A DNA stretch of 64,000 bases, from contig NW_026570283.1 in the NCBI RefSeq assembly GCF_019649055.1, positions 62,001 to 126,000 on the forward strand. The letters are read 5' to 3'. The notes under the pieces were generated by a model. That model saw nothing but the letters and a program-made list of their open reading frames with translations, was not told the DNA's origin and ran no database searches. Made by a program: the position numbers and the translations under genes. Source of the stretch: Paramacrobiotus metropolitanus (Eukaryota; Tardigrada; Eutardigrada; Parachela; Macrobiotidae). Of this stretch, positions 50,171-60,600 are shown piece after piece; the first letter of the stretch is position 1; every line of letters begins with the position of its first letter.

Positions 50171-51089
50171 ATGGCATACGCCACCGGTTCCGCGATTTCA
50201 GCAAACATCACTGCACCAGTATCCCACTGGACACCGTCACTGATTGGTCACCTAGTGGTTTCCGCCCTGTCGTATGCATCTAACATATACGTATTTATCG
50301 AATTCATCCGCATCCCATCGCGAGTCACCCCATTTACGGTATACCTATTGGCTTTGTTGGCGGTCAACGTCGCCTTTCTCAGTGTCCACTCACCTCTGAA
50401 AGGGATGAACGCGCTCTATGGACACTGGTGGATGGGTCGCGCGTGGTGCAACGTATATAATTATTTCAACAACATCGTCTCCGGCGCGCAAATCTGCGTA
50501 CATGTCTGTATCTCTATTAATCGCCTATGGGCGGTGCATTATCCAATCTCCTATCGCAACTACCACGATAAAAAAGTGGCCCTGCTTACATGTTCGGCTG
50601 GTATTGCTTGTCGGATTGCCCGGTGTGATCATGGATATGATGTATTATTCCATCGACCTGAAACATGGCTGTCATATTAACTACTCGGCGCAAGTATTAT
50701 GGAGTCAATGCCAGCAAGCGTTATTGCATGTTTTCCCATGGGCTATGATCATAATGACATATGTGCATTTATGTGTTAACCGCATTGGACGATGGCGTTC
50801 TCGAAAGGGCTACCGCAATGCGGTGTTTGTCGGTTCCGGCAAACCACCTGGCAATGGGTCAAGAGAAGCCGTACGACCTTTTCTGGTGCTCTCGCTGACA
50901 GCTATCAGTGTGACGATTTGCTGGACACCGGCTGTAATTTATTTCGCTGCAATAATCTTCTTCAAGTCGTATCTGTCATCAACGTTTCTGATTGTGGCCT
51001 TGACCTTTTATTCCGTGCAGACACTGATCGATCCGTGGCTGTTTGCTTGCGGATTATTTGCAGCTAAGCGAAAAGCAAGAGATGGTTAA
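50171..51089 (+). pseudogene. Single-exon GPCR broken by an 11-base deletion
   Basis: Closely related over its full length to the intact receptor at 58337-59320. The first part (TM1-TM4, ending near 50605) and the second part (from about 50610: VGLPGVIMDMMYYSIDL to stop at 51089) lie in different frames. Compared with the paralog, about 11 bases are missing in TM4, between LLTC and GLPG. Everything else is intact, including ISINRLWAVHYPISYRN after TM3, CWTPAVIYF in TM6 and DPWLF in TM7. No splice signals explain the shift. It is either a very young pseudogene or an assembly error. The start could be 50171 (MAYATGS) or 50129. Confidence 0.8.
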
Positions 51090-52149
51090 TGATGGACCGG
51101 ATGATACTTCCTAATTCACCGAACCCAGAAGAAAGCATCACTGAACATTTGCATTTAAAACTACAGACTGGAGTGAGCTGTTATAATAAATTATACCTAT
51201 CACGTCAGTTCAGTTTCGGATTCCTTGCATTTGTGTGTGTAACTTGCCGTTTATTAAACAGTATGTTGATGTGTGTCGGCGTAAATAAATGAATTAGATT
51301 AGATGCATCACACAGGCGTCGATCGGCCGGGGAAATAGTTATTGACAATTATCATAGGATAAAATTTATCTTTCTGCGAATTCAGCATCAGAAAATAACC
51401 TACAATTCAGCTCTTATGTTTAAAATTTTTAAAATCAGTTGCAGACACAAGTGCCTTATTAGTACAGCGATCCATGAATGAACGATGCTTTCACAACACA
51501 GTTCACAATTCACAACACAGATATTGGTATGAAACGGATCACACGCCCTTGTAAACGCTTAGCCCACGAGTCATTCCACCATCATTTTTGATCTTTTCAG
51601 TTTCACCTTTTTCACTTGGCATAATTATAAGTGATATTATCTTAAACACAGAAATGTCTGCTAGCAGACGAACGATGGCGCCCCCGTCAGCGAGCACGGA
51701 ACCTGTTGGGCACCATTTTTGGTTAGCACAGGTTGGGTGACAAGCAGACATGCATGGTGCAGAGTTACAAAATACTTGCCCTTATTCTTACTTGCTAGTT
51801 CTATTGGTTCTGTTAACGCTGTAGTACTTTCTGTATTTGTAGCTGTAAGCTTCTGCTTGTGATTAGTCAGAATGAAAAGCGCGATTTTCCAACTTTAAGT
51901 TCACAAGTTATTTCTCAACAGTTTTGACCATGCATTTTATCCGTGCTCGGATATCATGTATATACAGTAATAGTACTTGTATACAACTAACAGTTCTTAT
52001 GGTGGGGGTGCAAGAGAATTAGCTGACGTAAAATTTTCGAGTTTATATACTGCTAATCATTTTGAGACGTTGATTAGATCACTTCACGCTACGGTTAAGC
52101 CTTGTTGTGGTACTGTAATCTAGCAGTGTTAGTCACGGTTAGAAAACTT

Positions 52150-52188
52150 TGTGGCGGTTTGCAGTGTGGCGGTTTGCAGTGTGGCGGT
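52150..52188. repeat. 15-bp tandem repeat, 2.6 units
   Basis: TGTGGCGGTTTGCAG occurs twice exactly, followed by a partial third copy. Confidence 0.9.
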
Positions 52189-52561
52189 CACTGCCGATAT
52201 CTTGCACACACTGTTGCAGCCAACCAGCTTCAACTTTTAAGATACAAACTACTCCACTCCCAAAATTATAAATCAAAACTCCATTTTGTCACAGCCTTGT
52301 TGACGCTCTCTTTTCCGTTAAAACAATGGCAGTTAAGCTTTAACAGCCTTTAACAATATTAAGCGAAGCAGTGCCACTACTGCAAAAACATCAGGCACTG
52401 CCGATTGCGAAATAAAGCTGACGCCACTACTCTAGCGTTTTGAGGGGACGTGTGTAAGCGTTTTGCGGAGGAGGAATTTCTTGTCTATGATCTTGAGAAA
52501 AAGCTGCTCTTGCGAGAATCTAACGCTGAAAACAATGGGCCCGTGCGGACTATCGGCAATT

Positions 52562-52745
52562 GCAATCATCAAAGAACTGGGAAAGCGATTGCGGATTCGT
52601 ACAGGAGAACTATGCCCGCTTAAATGGATGTCTTTGGCAGCGACGGTCTTTGAAAGATACAGCGAGGTAGCCCGGTTTTCTTCATGGGCATTGTGGAGGG
52701 TGCCGAATTGTTCAATGAGTTCTGGTTATTTCAACTGTTTCTTAA
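52562..52745 (+). pseudogene. Decayed coding fragment, copy 1
   Basis: Reads AIIKELGKRLRIRTGELC, then in a shifted frame LWQRRSLKDTARS, then FMGIVEGAELFNEF. The same order of motifs occurs on the minus strand at 56049-56232. The family is not recognised; dispersed, frameshifted copies suggest a transposable-element protein. Confidence 0.5.
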
Positions 52746-54141
52746 CACTTTCTCACGACAAAGAATTTATTTGTACCGTCCCTTCGATAACTATCCCTAC
52801 GTTAGAATCTGCATCCACGTGGTTATAACGTTAAGGCATCTTTAGTTATGGGGCTAGCTTCTGCTGCAATGAAGTTAAAGCAGCGTAGGTAAACTAGCGT
52901 GATGACCTTACAGCGGACTTCAGTTTGGAGTTAGCGCATACCCACTGATCCGCCCCTACGTACGTGTAGGTCGACTTCAGTATAGTGTTAAGGAAACTGG
53001 TCCGGCACATAGTCGAAGGTGAACCTATATCAGATTCATAGCATTTTTTCCGATTTTAAAATGAATTTCAAAAATTCTAAAATCCATTTTAAAATTATGG
53101 GGGAAGTGTTATTACCATGAAATTGGTTCACTTTCGACTTTATGGCCATGTGTCTTTTACAGCAAAGTTTCAAGAAGATCGGGTAATATGTAACCAGACT
53201 TTTTGGTACACAACAATGCATTTAAACTTTTCGCCCATTTTAGTTCGCCACATCTCGGCAACCGGATGTTGCGCGCGCAAACAGTTTTCAGAACAATAAA
53301 TAAGTACAAATCATATCTTAGCTTTAAAAGGACGTAAAGTATTAAAAAAAAGTGATTCGGAGTGCGCGTAAGCGAAAGTTTTAGTGTATCTTATTTTAGT
53401 GTATCCTACAGTATTTTTGACACTATGTACCAAGCCATTTTCCTTAAGTTACTGTACCGTTAACAACTTAACGTCAATAGCCGAATCTAGGCGTACCAAA
53501 GGAAACAAACAGCCAGATCGTTCTATCCTCTTGTAGTGTTACAGTAGCCATCTGTTGCGAGCCTCTTGACACCTCAGAAGTCTTCTGAGATTTTTAGAAT
53601 GGATTTAACCGGCTGTCTACAGGTGCCTAATGCCTACCCCCTACCGCGATGCATATTGTAGAGGTATTCCCTGACTCCTGCTGGGTACTCTGCATGTGCA
53701 AATCGGTAATCTCTGTGGTGTTTTAGTTTTTAGATTGCGTACAAGGTGTCATTGTTGTACGATTATATGTATGGCCGTACCGTGGTTCTGCTGGGTGCTA
53801 TGCCTGTGCACACCTGTAGACACCCTCTAGTACTTAATCAGTGTGACGCTATGTAGACATGGTAGACATCGTGTGCTGGCAGTGTCTACGTGGTGTCACG
53901 GCTGTGGAAACTGCTAAAAATTTTAGTTCATGCCGGCAGGAGCCTTACTTGTAGACACATGCAGACTTCTGCAGATATGCAGTAAGTTGCCAGTAACCGT
54001 TACCACAGGTGTTACGGCCGCGAGTACCGTTTGTTTACAGACTGTTTACAGTCTACGGACGACTACCGTAATTATACTAAGAAAAAAGTTCCAGTTTTTT
54101 CCTTTGGTACGAAACGATCCATAATATTATGGAATGCCATG

Positions 54142-54322
54142 TGTGGCGTAGTGTAGTGGCACTACGTCACGAGATACTGTGTCCGCTGTGACCTGTGTGT
54201 CCAGCATGGCAACTGCGGAAGCAGTGTGCCTGTGTTGCTATGTTGCCGATAATTAGTTGGTTTTGTGCGCCCTCAGTGGCGGGTTAATATTAAAGATATT
54301 ACGCCACCTTCAAGTCGTGACA
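54142..54322 (+). repeat. Left LTR (181 bp)
   Basis: Starts TGTGGCGTAG and ends GTCGTGACA. Near its start it contains a short internal palindrome, GTAGTGTAGTGGCACTAC. Confidence 0.92.
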
Positions 54323-54392
54323 ACTTGGCGTGAAGGATAGTAGTAATGGCGGTAGATATGTGAGAGTGTACACTGCGGTTACTGCCTGAATC

Positions 54393-54923
54393 ATGCTGAC
54401 GAGGAGCGAGGGGCGAGGGAGAGGCACATCAACTCCATCCATCGGATGTAAAGCGTGGAGTACTGGGAACGAGCGCTTGAATCGTGGATGGGATCCACGA
54501 GGGAAAGCAGGGCGGGAGGAGAAGTGCCGCTCCTGTGGAGGCAGCTGGGAAAACCGCGTGTGTGTGGCGGACGAGTACCATGCTTCTGGAAGGCCCGTGA
54601 CCATGAAGCGTCTGCTTAAGGCTGCCCAGCCAGGGAAGAGAACTCGTTTCGGCGGCACACCAGGAGAAAAGGGCGAAGCCTGGAGACCGATGGTTCCTTC
54701 ATGGCAGAGGGGTGAGCGAAGCAGAACCGTGAGTGAGAGTGAATTTGAGAAGGTGAAGACGCCAGTGACGATGGCAGTGCCAAGGCAGACCGGAGTACCA
54801 GAGTGGGGAAAGCGTCATGCGAAGAGTGCTGTAAGAGGATCCAGTGTGAGTGAGTTTGACCTTCGCCAGCAAGGGAGAATTAGCGAGTTGTACGTACGAA
54901 GGACGCTATGGCAGGTTGAGTGA
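54393..54923 (+). CDS. 176-aa basic protein inside the LTR element
   Basis: An open frame of 176 codons filling most of the interior of the LTR element. The product is rich in Arg, Gly and Lys and contains CRSCGG...CVADEYH, which could bind metal but is not a standard CCHC knuckle. Small elements of this kind usually encode nothing, or a gag remnant. Function is not known; whether it is translated cannot be judged from one copy. Confidence 0.45.
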   Translation: MLTRSEGRGRGTSTPSIGCKAWSTGNERLNRGWDPRGKAGREEKCRSCGGSWENRVCVADEYHASGRPVTMKRLLKAAQPGKRTRFGGTPGEKGEAWRPMVPSWQRGERSRTVSESEFEKVKTPVTMAVPRQTGVPEWGKRHAKSAVRGSSVSEFDLRQQGRISELYVRRTLWQVE

Positions 54924-55062
54924 ATAAGTGTGTTTTAATGCGCAAAATGGAAAATAATGTTCGTTGCTAAGATAATTCGGTGATTGTATCTGTACGTACG
55001 TGTTTTGACTAGTATAAATATGGATTTGTACTTCTTCATGTGTACTTCAGAAGTGAAGGGCG

Positions 55063-55243
55063 TGTGGCGTAGTGTAGTGGCACTACGTCACGAGATACTG
55101 TGTCCGCTGTGACCTGTGTGTCCAGCATGGCAACTGCGGAAGCAGTGTGCCTGTGTTGCTATGTTGCCGATAATTAGTTGGTTTTGTGCGCCCTCAGTGG
55201 CGGGTTAATATTAAAGATATTACGCCACCTTCAAGTCGTGACA
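55063..55243 (+). repeat. Right LTR (181 bp)
   Basis: Same sequence as 54142-54322. It is followed directly by the target duplication CCATG. Confidence 0.92.
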
Positions 55244-55248
55244 CCATG

Positions 55249-57681
55249 CTTGTCTGCTACTGCGAGCACGCTAATAAAGTTAGGGTTAGTGGACATAGCA
55301 ACCATGTGTACATTTCATTACAGGTGGCGATTTATTGCCGATGCGAGAGTATCAACGCCTTTCCAACGTCTACGCCGTCAGCACTGTAAGTGTTCCTTCG
55401 CTGTCCATGATTGCATGTATTTGTAACAGGCGCCTGGATACTTCTCAAAATTAGGCATAACCGCCACGATTATGAAAGTGTAAGTACAACGATCAGGCCG
55501 ACCATGGGAAGATGTTGGACTCCATCCACCGCAGCCGATTACCTACCGCTACCCTTATATCAAAGAATTACAGTTTGCATTTGATTAAAAATTAAGGATA
55601 ACATCGTTTCGTTTGGAAGAAACGCCAAGCACCTACAACCGTAGCGCATGGAAGATTTTGGTTTTTGGCGCCTTTTTGGCCCCAAAACTATGGAATGGTT
55701 TGTCGCATGTACAGTATCACATCTTACAGACTGTACTACAGCAACATTTCCAGTTTCCACTACACGGTATGGTCTCGTCTTACAATTACCGTCTATGCCA
55801 AATTTCGGTATTTTATTTATAAGAAACCGTTATAAGCACCCAACCGAAAGCGATATGCGGGATGATATATGCGGGATGCGATATGCGGGATTGGAGGTAA
55901 CTCTTTTCGCACCCCGTTTATTGCAGGCACTCATCGTCGTAAATGGATGATACAATCATACGAACTTTCGGGTTATCTAGAAGTACATGCTCTTATACGC
56001 TCTCGCATTTTTATTTCAAAACTTCACTTAAACACGTTTTAAGAACATTTAAAGAAACAAAAGTTCATTAAACATTTCCGCTCTCTCAACGGTACCCATA
56101 ACAGAAGGGGCGTTACCCCGCTGTATCTCTAGAGACAGTCGCTGCCGGAGAAATTCGTGTGAGCCGGCTTCTCCTGAATGAGTCCGTAGACGCTTTCCCA
56201 ATTCTTTTATAATGACGATTTATGATGCTCTTTTTCCAACTGATCATTATTTTACAACTAAAATCTCAGCAAGCTATATATGAAAAATTAAAATCTCGTT
56301 GAAAAAACCGATCGTAATGACTAATGACCAAGTCAGAGATCGTGGTTTCGTCCCGCTAGTTAGCTTGAGCGAAGCGGACGAAATGACGCCCTTGTAAACT
56401 AGCGCCGGTCTTATGCAAAAAAAAATCCAGGAAAGGCCAGTCCGCTATCGGGACCAGTTACGCTTCAAGACAAGTAAAATCATCCCGTATATCGATCACT
56501 TCCGGTGACCGCAACGGTCAGCTGACAATATTCTCAGCAACACAGCAGATTAACTCAAAACCATTAGCCCTGGTGAAAAGGGCAGTCGTAATTATGTTAT
56601 TTTATGCCGCTATACCTTCACAGCAACAGTTTGGCCGACATTATAGCGTTTGGGCAGATGCTGTATGATTCAGACTCGAGCTCACGAAATCATCGGTTTT
56701 TTCATATACAATGTCATACTACTCCATATGTCCATGCAGAACACCCAGGAAATGTACAGTTTTCGCAGATTCAGGCAACGTTGTCAGAATTATGTTCTTA
56801 ATCTGGAAGCACAGAAATCCTGTTGTGTTAAAATAATTCAGACAAAAACCTTTACAGAAGTTTAGGTGCTATTAAATATTAATTTATATTATCTTGAAAG
56901 TTAACTACGTAACGAAGGTGCGCGCGGAGCGCGAAAGGGGGTGCCTGTAAGGGTATACCCATATTTATATGCAGACATGGAATCACTTTCATCAGATTTT
57001 ACAGTTTCCTAATACAAAGTATACATTACGCAGTTGATCAATATACTAATTATTGATTTTGTTCTAATAAAACACTCCCAAAATACAAATTTTTCTGCAT
57101 TTGCAACTAACGACAACGCCATGCAAGAGAAGTTAAGGATAATATCATCGAAGCAAAGGATAACATACGTAATATCACTGAACGAAACTGGATGTTACAG
57201 AAAATAAATTTTACCTGCCTTTATCCTTCGTCATTCACATTATCTTATGATTGTGTGTAATAAATGTGTGAATGCACGCATGGCTGCCGCCGCACAGGAA
57301 GGATTATTATGTTGGTTCAGTGAATTGAAAGCATCAGTAAATTTAATTGATTATACAGGTATAGCAACCAGTACAGGAATAAACGCACCTTGACCTTGCA
57401 TTTTTTTTTCACGAGATCCGGATCGTAATTAGCTGTCATTGATTCTTGGGCATTCGGTACATAATGTTGTCTCGGAAAATGCCTCTAGAATTAACTTCCG
57501 GTTTGTGCTTTCGCACAAGTAAAGCCTTTCAATGTGTCACGTTCCATTCTGCCAGTCAAGCGCGCTTGCTCCCTGGAAAAGAGCCTGCTGCTCCGGGAGT
57601 CTGGTTAATGCAGTTCCGGAGTTAGACATGACTATTTGATTGCTACTGTAGCGCTACTCTTTGCCGAGACATCTCGCTGCT
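55249..57681. other. Intergenic, transposon-scarred
   Basis: No intact gene. It contains the second decayed coding fragment (56049-56232) and a frame at 55613-55822 with APKLWNGL, faintly like the end of LINE reverse transcriptases but too short to call. Confidence 0.4.
56049..56232 (-). pseudogene. Decayed coding fragment, copy 2
   Basis: The minus strand reads VIIKELGKRLRTHSGEAGS, FLRQRLSLEIQRGNAPSVMG and ERAEMFNELLFL, then a stop. It is an open frame of about 58 codons with a stop upstream and no Met. It matches the fragment at 52562-52745 in motif order. It looks like the C-terminus of a mobile-element protein of unidentified family. Confidence 0.5.
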
Positions 57682-58255
57682 CAGCACAATACTGTATTCG
57701 CTCGCACATCTTGGACCACAGAGTGTGTGTACGGGAAAAACGCGCATTCAATATACACACTCTAACCGGGCCAAACGCGCGATTCGCGATTTGATAAATT
57801 TCTGATGTCTTACAACATCTGGACTGGAGAACTTCTTGAATAATGAAAAAAATTAGAGCTCTAACAATTTTTATCATGTTTAGGCTCGAAAGCAGCCATT
57901 AACATACAGCTTTGGCGTAAGCACGAGTTACAAACGGATTTTGTTGTGGTTTTTGGGGTGCCCCTGGAGGGGAGGGGTACGTTCCGCGTCAACATTCTTG
58001 ATGGCGATGAACCACCGAACAATGCGAGCTTTCAGCTACAGAACCTTTTTTTCCAGAGTGAATTGCCATTTAAATGAAAAGACTTGATTTAATAAACAAA
58101 AATTCACAAGAAGAACTGTTCATCTTGAAACCAAATGAGGAATATTTCGTAGTCGTGCATTTTGCCCGGTTAGAGTGTGTATATTAAATGCGTGTTTTTC
58201 CCGTACACGGACTCTGTGGTTCAAGATGTGCGAGCGGATACAGTATTATGTTGGC
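57682..58255. repeat. Inverted repeat, about 90-base arms
   Basis: 57682-57771 is the reverse complement of 58164-58255 with scattered mismatches. Shared core: CCCGGTTAGAGTGTGTATAT. The 392-base spacer has no recognised gene. It sits just upstream of the GPCR at 58337 and may be a foldback or MITE-like insertion, or part of the receptor's promoter region. Confidence 0.8.
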
Positions 58256-58336
58256 TAAATCAAATAAGCCGCATTATAATATATCCTCAAGTGCCTACTC
58301 CAGATTTCGATCGGGTGGCACACATTAAGCTCCAAA

Positions 58337-59320
58337 ATGGACAATACAACTGTCAACAATTCAACGGTCTCTGTTAGTTCCCCACTAGTTCTCGCGGCAG
58401 CAGCACGGAAATGGACGCCATCTCTGATTGGCCAAGGAGTCATTTTGGCTCTATCCCTTTTCTCCAACATTATCGTATTCATCGAATTCATCCGCATCCC
58501 GTCCCGCGTAACACCATTTACTGTTTATCTCCTCGTTTTACTTGGAACAAACGTGGCCTTCCTCTGCATCGTCCCGTTGACCGAGATGCTGAACGAATTG
58601 TACGGCCAGTGGTGGATGGGACGAGCGTGGTGTGATGTCCACAACTACTTCAACAACGTCGTTTCCGGCGCTCAGATCTGCGTCCACATGACCATCTCCA
58701 TTAACCGTCTGTGGGCCGTGCATCATCCGATCTCTTACAGAAACAAGCATAATAAAACGGTGGCGCTGCTGACATGTCTGGTGGCGATAGCCTTTGCTAA
58801 CATTGTTGGACTGCCCGGTGTCATTCTGGATGTGTTGTATTATTCCATCGATTTGAAATACGGCTGTCACATTAATTATACCGCACAAGCTGCCTGGGGC
58901 AAAGCTCAGCAAGCACTGCTGCATCTTTTTCCGTGGGCAGTGATTATCGTCTCTTATGTGCACCTCTGCATCAATCGGGTTAACCGGCGCCGTAGGACAC
59001 AGGATCAGATGAGCCACGATTCTCAGAAAGCGGCGATTGTGTCGACCACACCGGAACACCGGCCGGTTGTATTGAGACAGAACGAAGCGGTGAAACCGTT
59101 CCTGGTACTGTCGTTAACCGCCATCAGCGTCACAATCTGCTGGACACCGGCGATTATTTACTTTGCGGCGATCATCTTTTTTGGACTGTGGATGCCGGCA
59201 ACGTTCTTTATTGCGGCAGTGACCTTCTACTCCATGCAGGCTTTATTCGATCCGTGGTTGTTTGCATTGGGTCTATTTGCCGTCAAGAAAAACTGGAGAT
59301 TCCTGCATTGTTGCAACTGA
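58337..59320 (+). CDS. Atypical rhodopsin-like GPCR, intronless
   Basis: A single open frame of 327 residues starting MDNTTVNNST, with several N-glycosylation sites and seven membrane segments. The loop-2 Cys (YGCHINY) and the TM3 Cys (AWCDV) can form the usual disulfide. TM3 ends in SINRLWAVHHPISYRN (NRL at 123-125 instead of DRY). TM6 has CWTPAIIYF and TM7 has DPWLFALGLF instead of NPxxY. The intact counterpart of the frameshifted copy at 50171-51089. Compared with the receptors at 299 and 43576 it shares the N-K/R-x-W motif and DPxLF but has no intron, so it may derive from a retroposed ancestor. Ligand unknown. Confidence 0.92.
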   Translation: MDNTTVNNSTVSVSSPLVLAAAARKWTPSLIGQGVILALSLFSNIIVFIEFIRIPSRVTPFTVYLLVLLGTNVAFLCIVPLTEMLNELYGQWWMGRAWCDVHNYFNNVVSGAQICVHMTISINRLWAVHHPISYRNKHNKTVALLTCLVAIAFANIVGLPGVILDVLYYSIDLKYGCHINYTAQAAWGKAQQALLHLFPWAVIIVSYVHLCINRVNRRRRTQDQMSHDSQKAAIVSTTPEHRPVVLRQNEAVKPFLVLSLTAISVTICWTPAIIYFAAIIFFGLWMPATFFIAAVTFYSMQALFDPWLFALGLFAVKKNWRFLHCCN

Positions 59321-59346
59321 TGAAAATTTGAAAAATCGAAAAAGAG

Positions 59347-59460
59347 AATAAATAGTTCTTTTGCGCAGATCGGTCTTGTGCAAGTAATTAATTACGTATG
59401 CTTTTATTGGTGGCGCTCGCGAGAAACGTGGCAGCAGTACCAAGCAGATGCAACAATAAA
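59347..59460 (+). promoter_or_regulatory. AATAAA polyadenylation signals
   Basis: AATAAA at 59347-59352 and 59455-59460, 27 and 135 bases beyond the stop of the intronless GPCR. The second is at the more usual distance. Confidence 0.55.
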
Positions 59461-59816
59461 ACGGCTGCAGCTCGTGAACCACGGCTGTGTTATCTTCTTG
59501 GAATACCTTTTCTACTTTGATAAGTCATTGATAGCCGAATACTAGTGATGTATAGTTGGCTATCTCCACTTTTGCAAGTACTGTACGTACTTACTAAAAT
59601 CTCGTCCTCAGTGGCTTGCGTCGATAATACGATTATTGACTCATAAAGCTTGTAAACATTCTGTGTTTTTGTTTAATGGTAAGGTTTAGGATTTTTGTTT
59701 CTGACGTTTTTCTAGAAAACAGTGTTCAAAAAATAGTTTCACTGTTCAAATATATGCTGTTTTTTTCCGTATCGACCTCGTTTCTTCAGTATTATTGTCG
59801 TTTAAATATATGTTTA

Positions 59817-59983
59817 AAATGGCGGACAGTGATCATGATAATTCGTTCAGCGAAGACGATGAATTGCTACAGTACGACGTGATAAGTGCAGAGGAAAGCG
59901 ATTCGCCAGACATGACAGACTGTAAGATCTACAGCTTCACAAAACGCAGTACCCAGATAAAAGGTTTTAAGGGACTTCCTTGA
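59817..59983 (+). CDS. Possible acidic first exon
   Basis: Reads MADSDHDNSFSEDDELLQYD, then EESDSP and a more basic end. A phase-compatible donor may lie near 59961. The Asp/Glu/Ser bias looks like coding rather than chance. It could be the start of the gene continuing at 60601, or of another gene; a possible exon at about 60408-60482 (RTSEQLYGVFVND) lies between. No family can be named. Confidence 0.3.
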
Positions 59984-60600
59984 TAAGTAGTTTTTCATGC
60001 TGTTATTGCTGGTTTTCACGTCTTCCGATTATTATTTATGTAGGTTCTTCGGGTACATGTATTTACCATGTATCTAAGGCGCTTCATGTGAGTACATACT
60101 TACCGCGACCATGCGCGCGCTAACCAAGTTCGATCTCCATGAAAACTCAAATCCCAACACGCTTTTAGGATCATACCACCGGTTTGGATCCTGTAAATAG
60201 GTAAGCATGGTATATTTACAGCATATTTTGCACATAAAAGTTGTCTACTCAGCGAGACCGCTGTGACAGATCGAGCTCTTGGAAAATGTTTTCTTGTTTG
60301 GTATCTGCACAGCCAGATCAAATGATACTAGTATTTGAGTTGGATTGCTAACGTTTAAGGAATCTCAGAAGATTTCACATAAAACACTATTTTACTTATT
60401 CCTAGATACCTGATAGAGGGAAAAAAACGAGAACAAGTGAGCAGCTCTACGGAGTTTTTGTCAATGATAGCGTTTCACATTTTGTCCCGCAGATTAAGTT
60501 AATAACATTTTTTTCAGTATATGAGGTTATAAGAATATGTTTTGCTAGACAGCCTGTAGTTTATAGAGGAGAAATTGATTTGTCGCTTGACTCTTTTCAG

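Larger units (their letters stand above)
51090..54136. other. 3-kb intergenic region with small repeats
   Basis: No gene is supported. It contains a short tandem repeat (52150-52188) and a decayed transposon-like coding fragment (52562-52745). The remainder, including a GT-rich stretch at 53600-54100, is unassigned. Confidence 0.4.
54142..55243 (+). mobile_element. Small LTR element (TRIM-like), 1102 bp
   Basis: Two 181-base direct repeats (54142-54322 and 55063-55243) begin TG, end CA, and look identical by eye. They enclose a 740-base interior, and the unit is flanked by a 5-base duplication CCATG (54137-54141 and 55244-55248). A purine-rich AGAAGTGAAGGG lies just before the right LTR. A TGG a few bases inside the left LTR could start a primer-binding site. 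No integrase or reverse transcriptase is present, so it must be mobilised in trans. Identical LTRs imply recent insertion. Confidence 0.92.

Noticed and set aside
55613-55822. Frame with APKLWNGL, like the end of LINE reverse transcriptases
   Set aside because: One short motif only; no catalytic blocks or flanking element structure.
58538-59059. 173-codon minus-strand frame over the intronless GPCR
   Set aside because: Antisense shadow of the receptor coding sequence.
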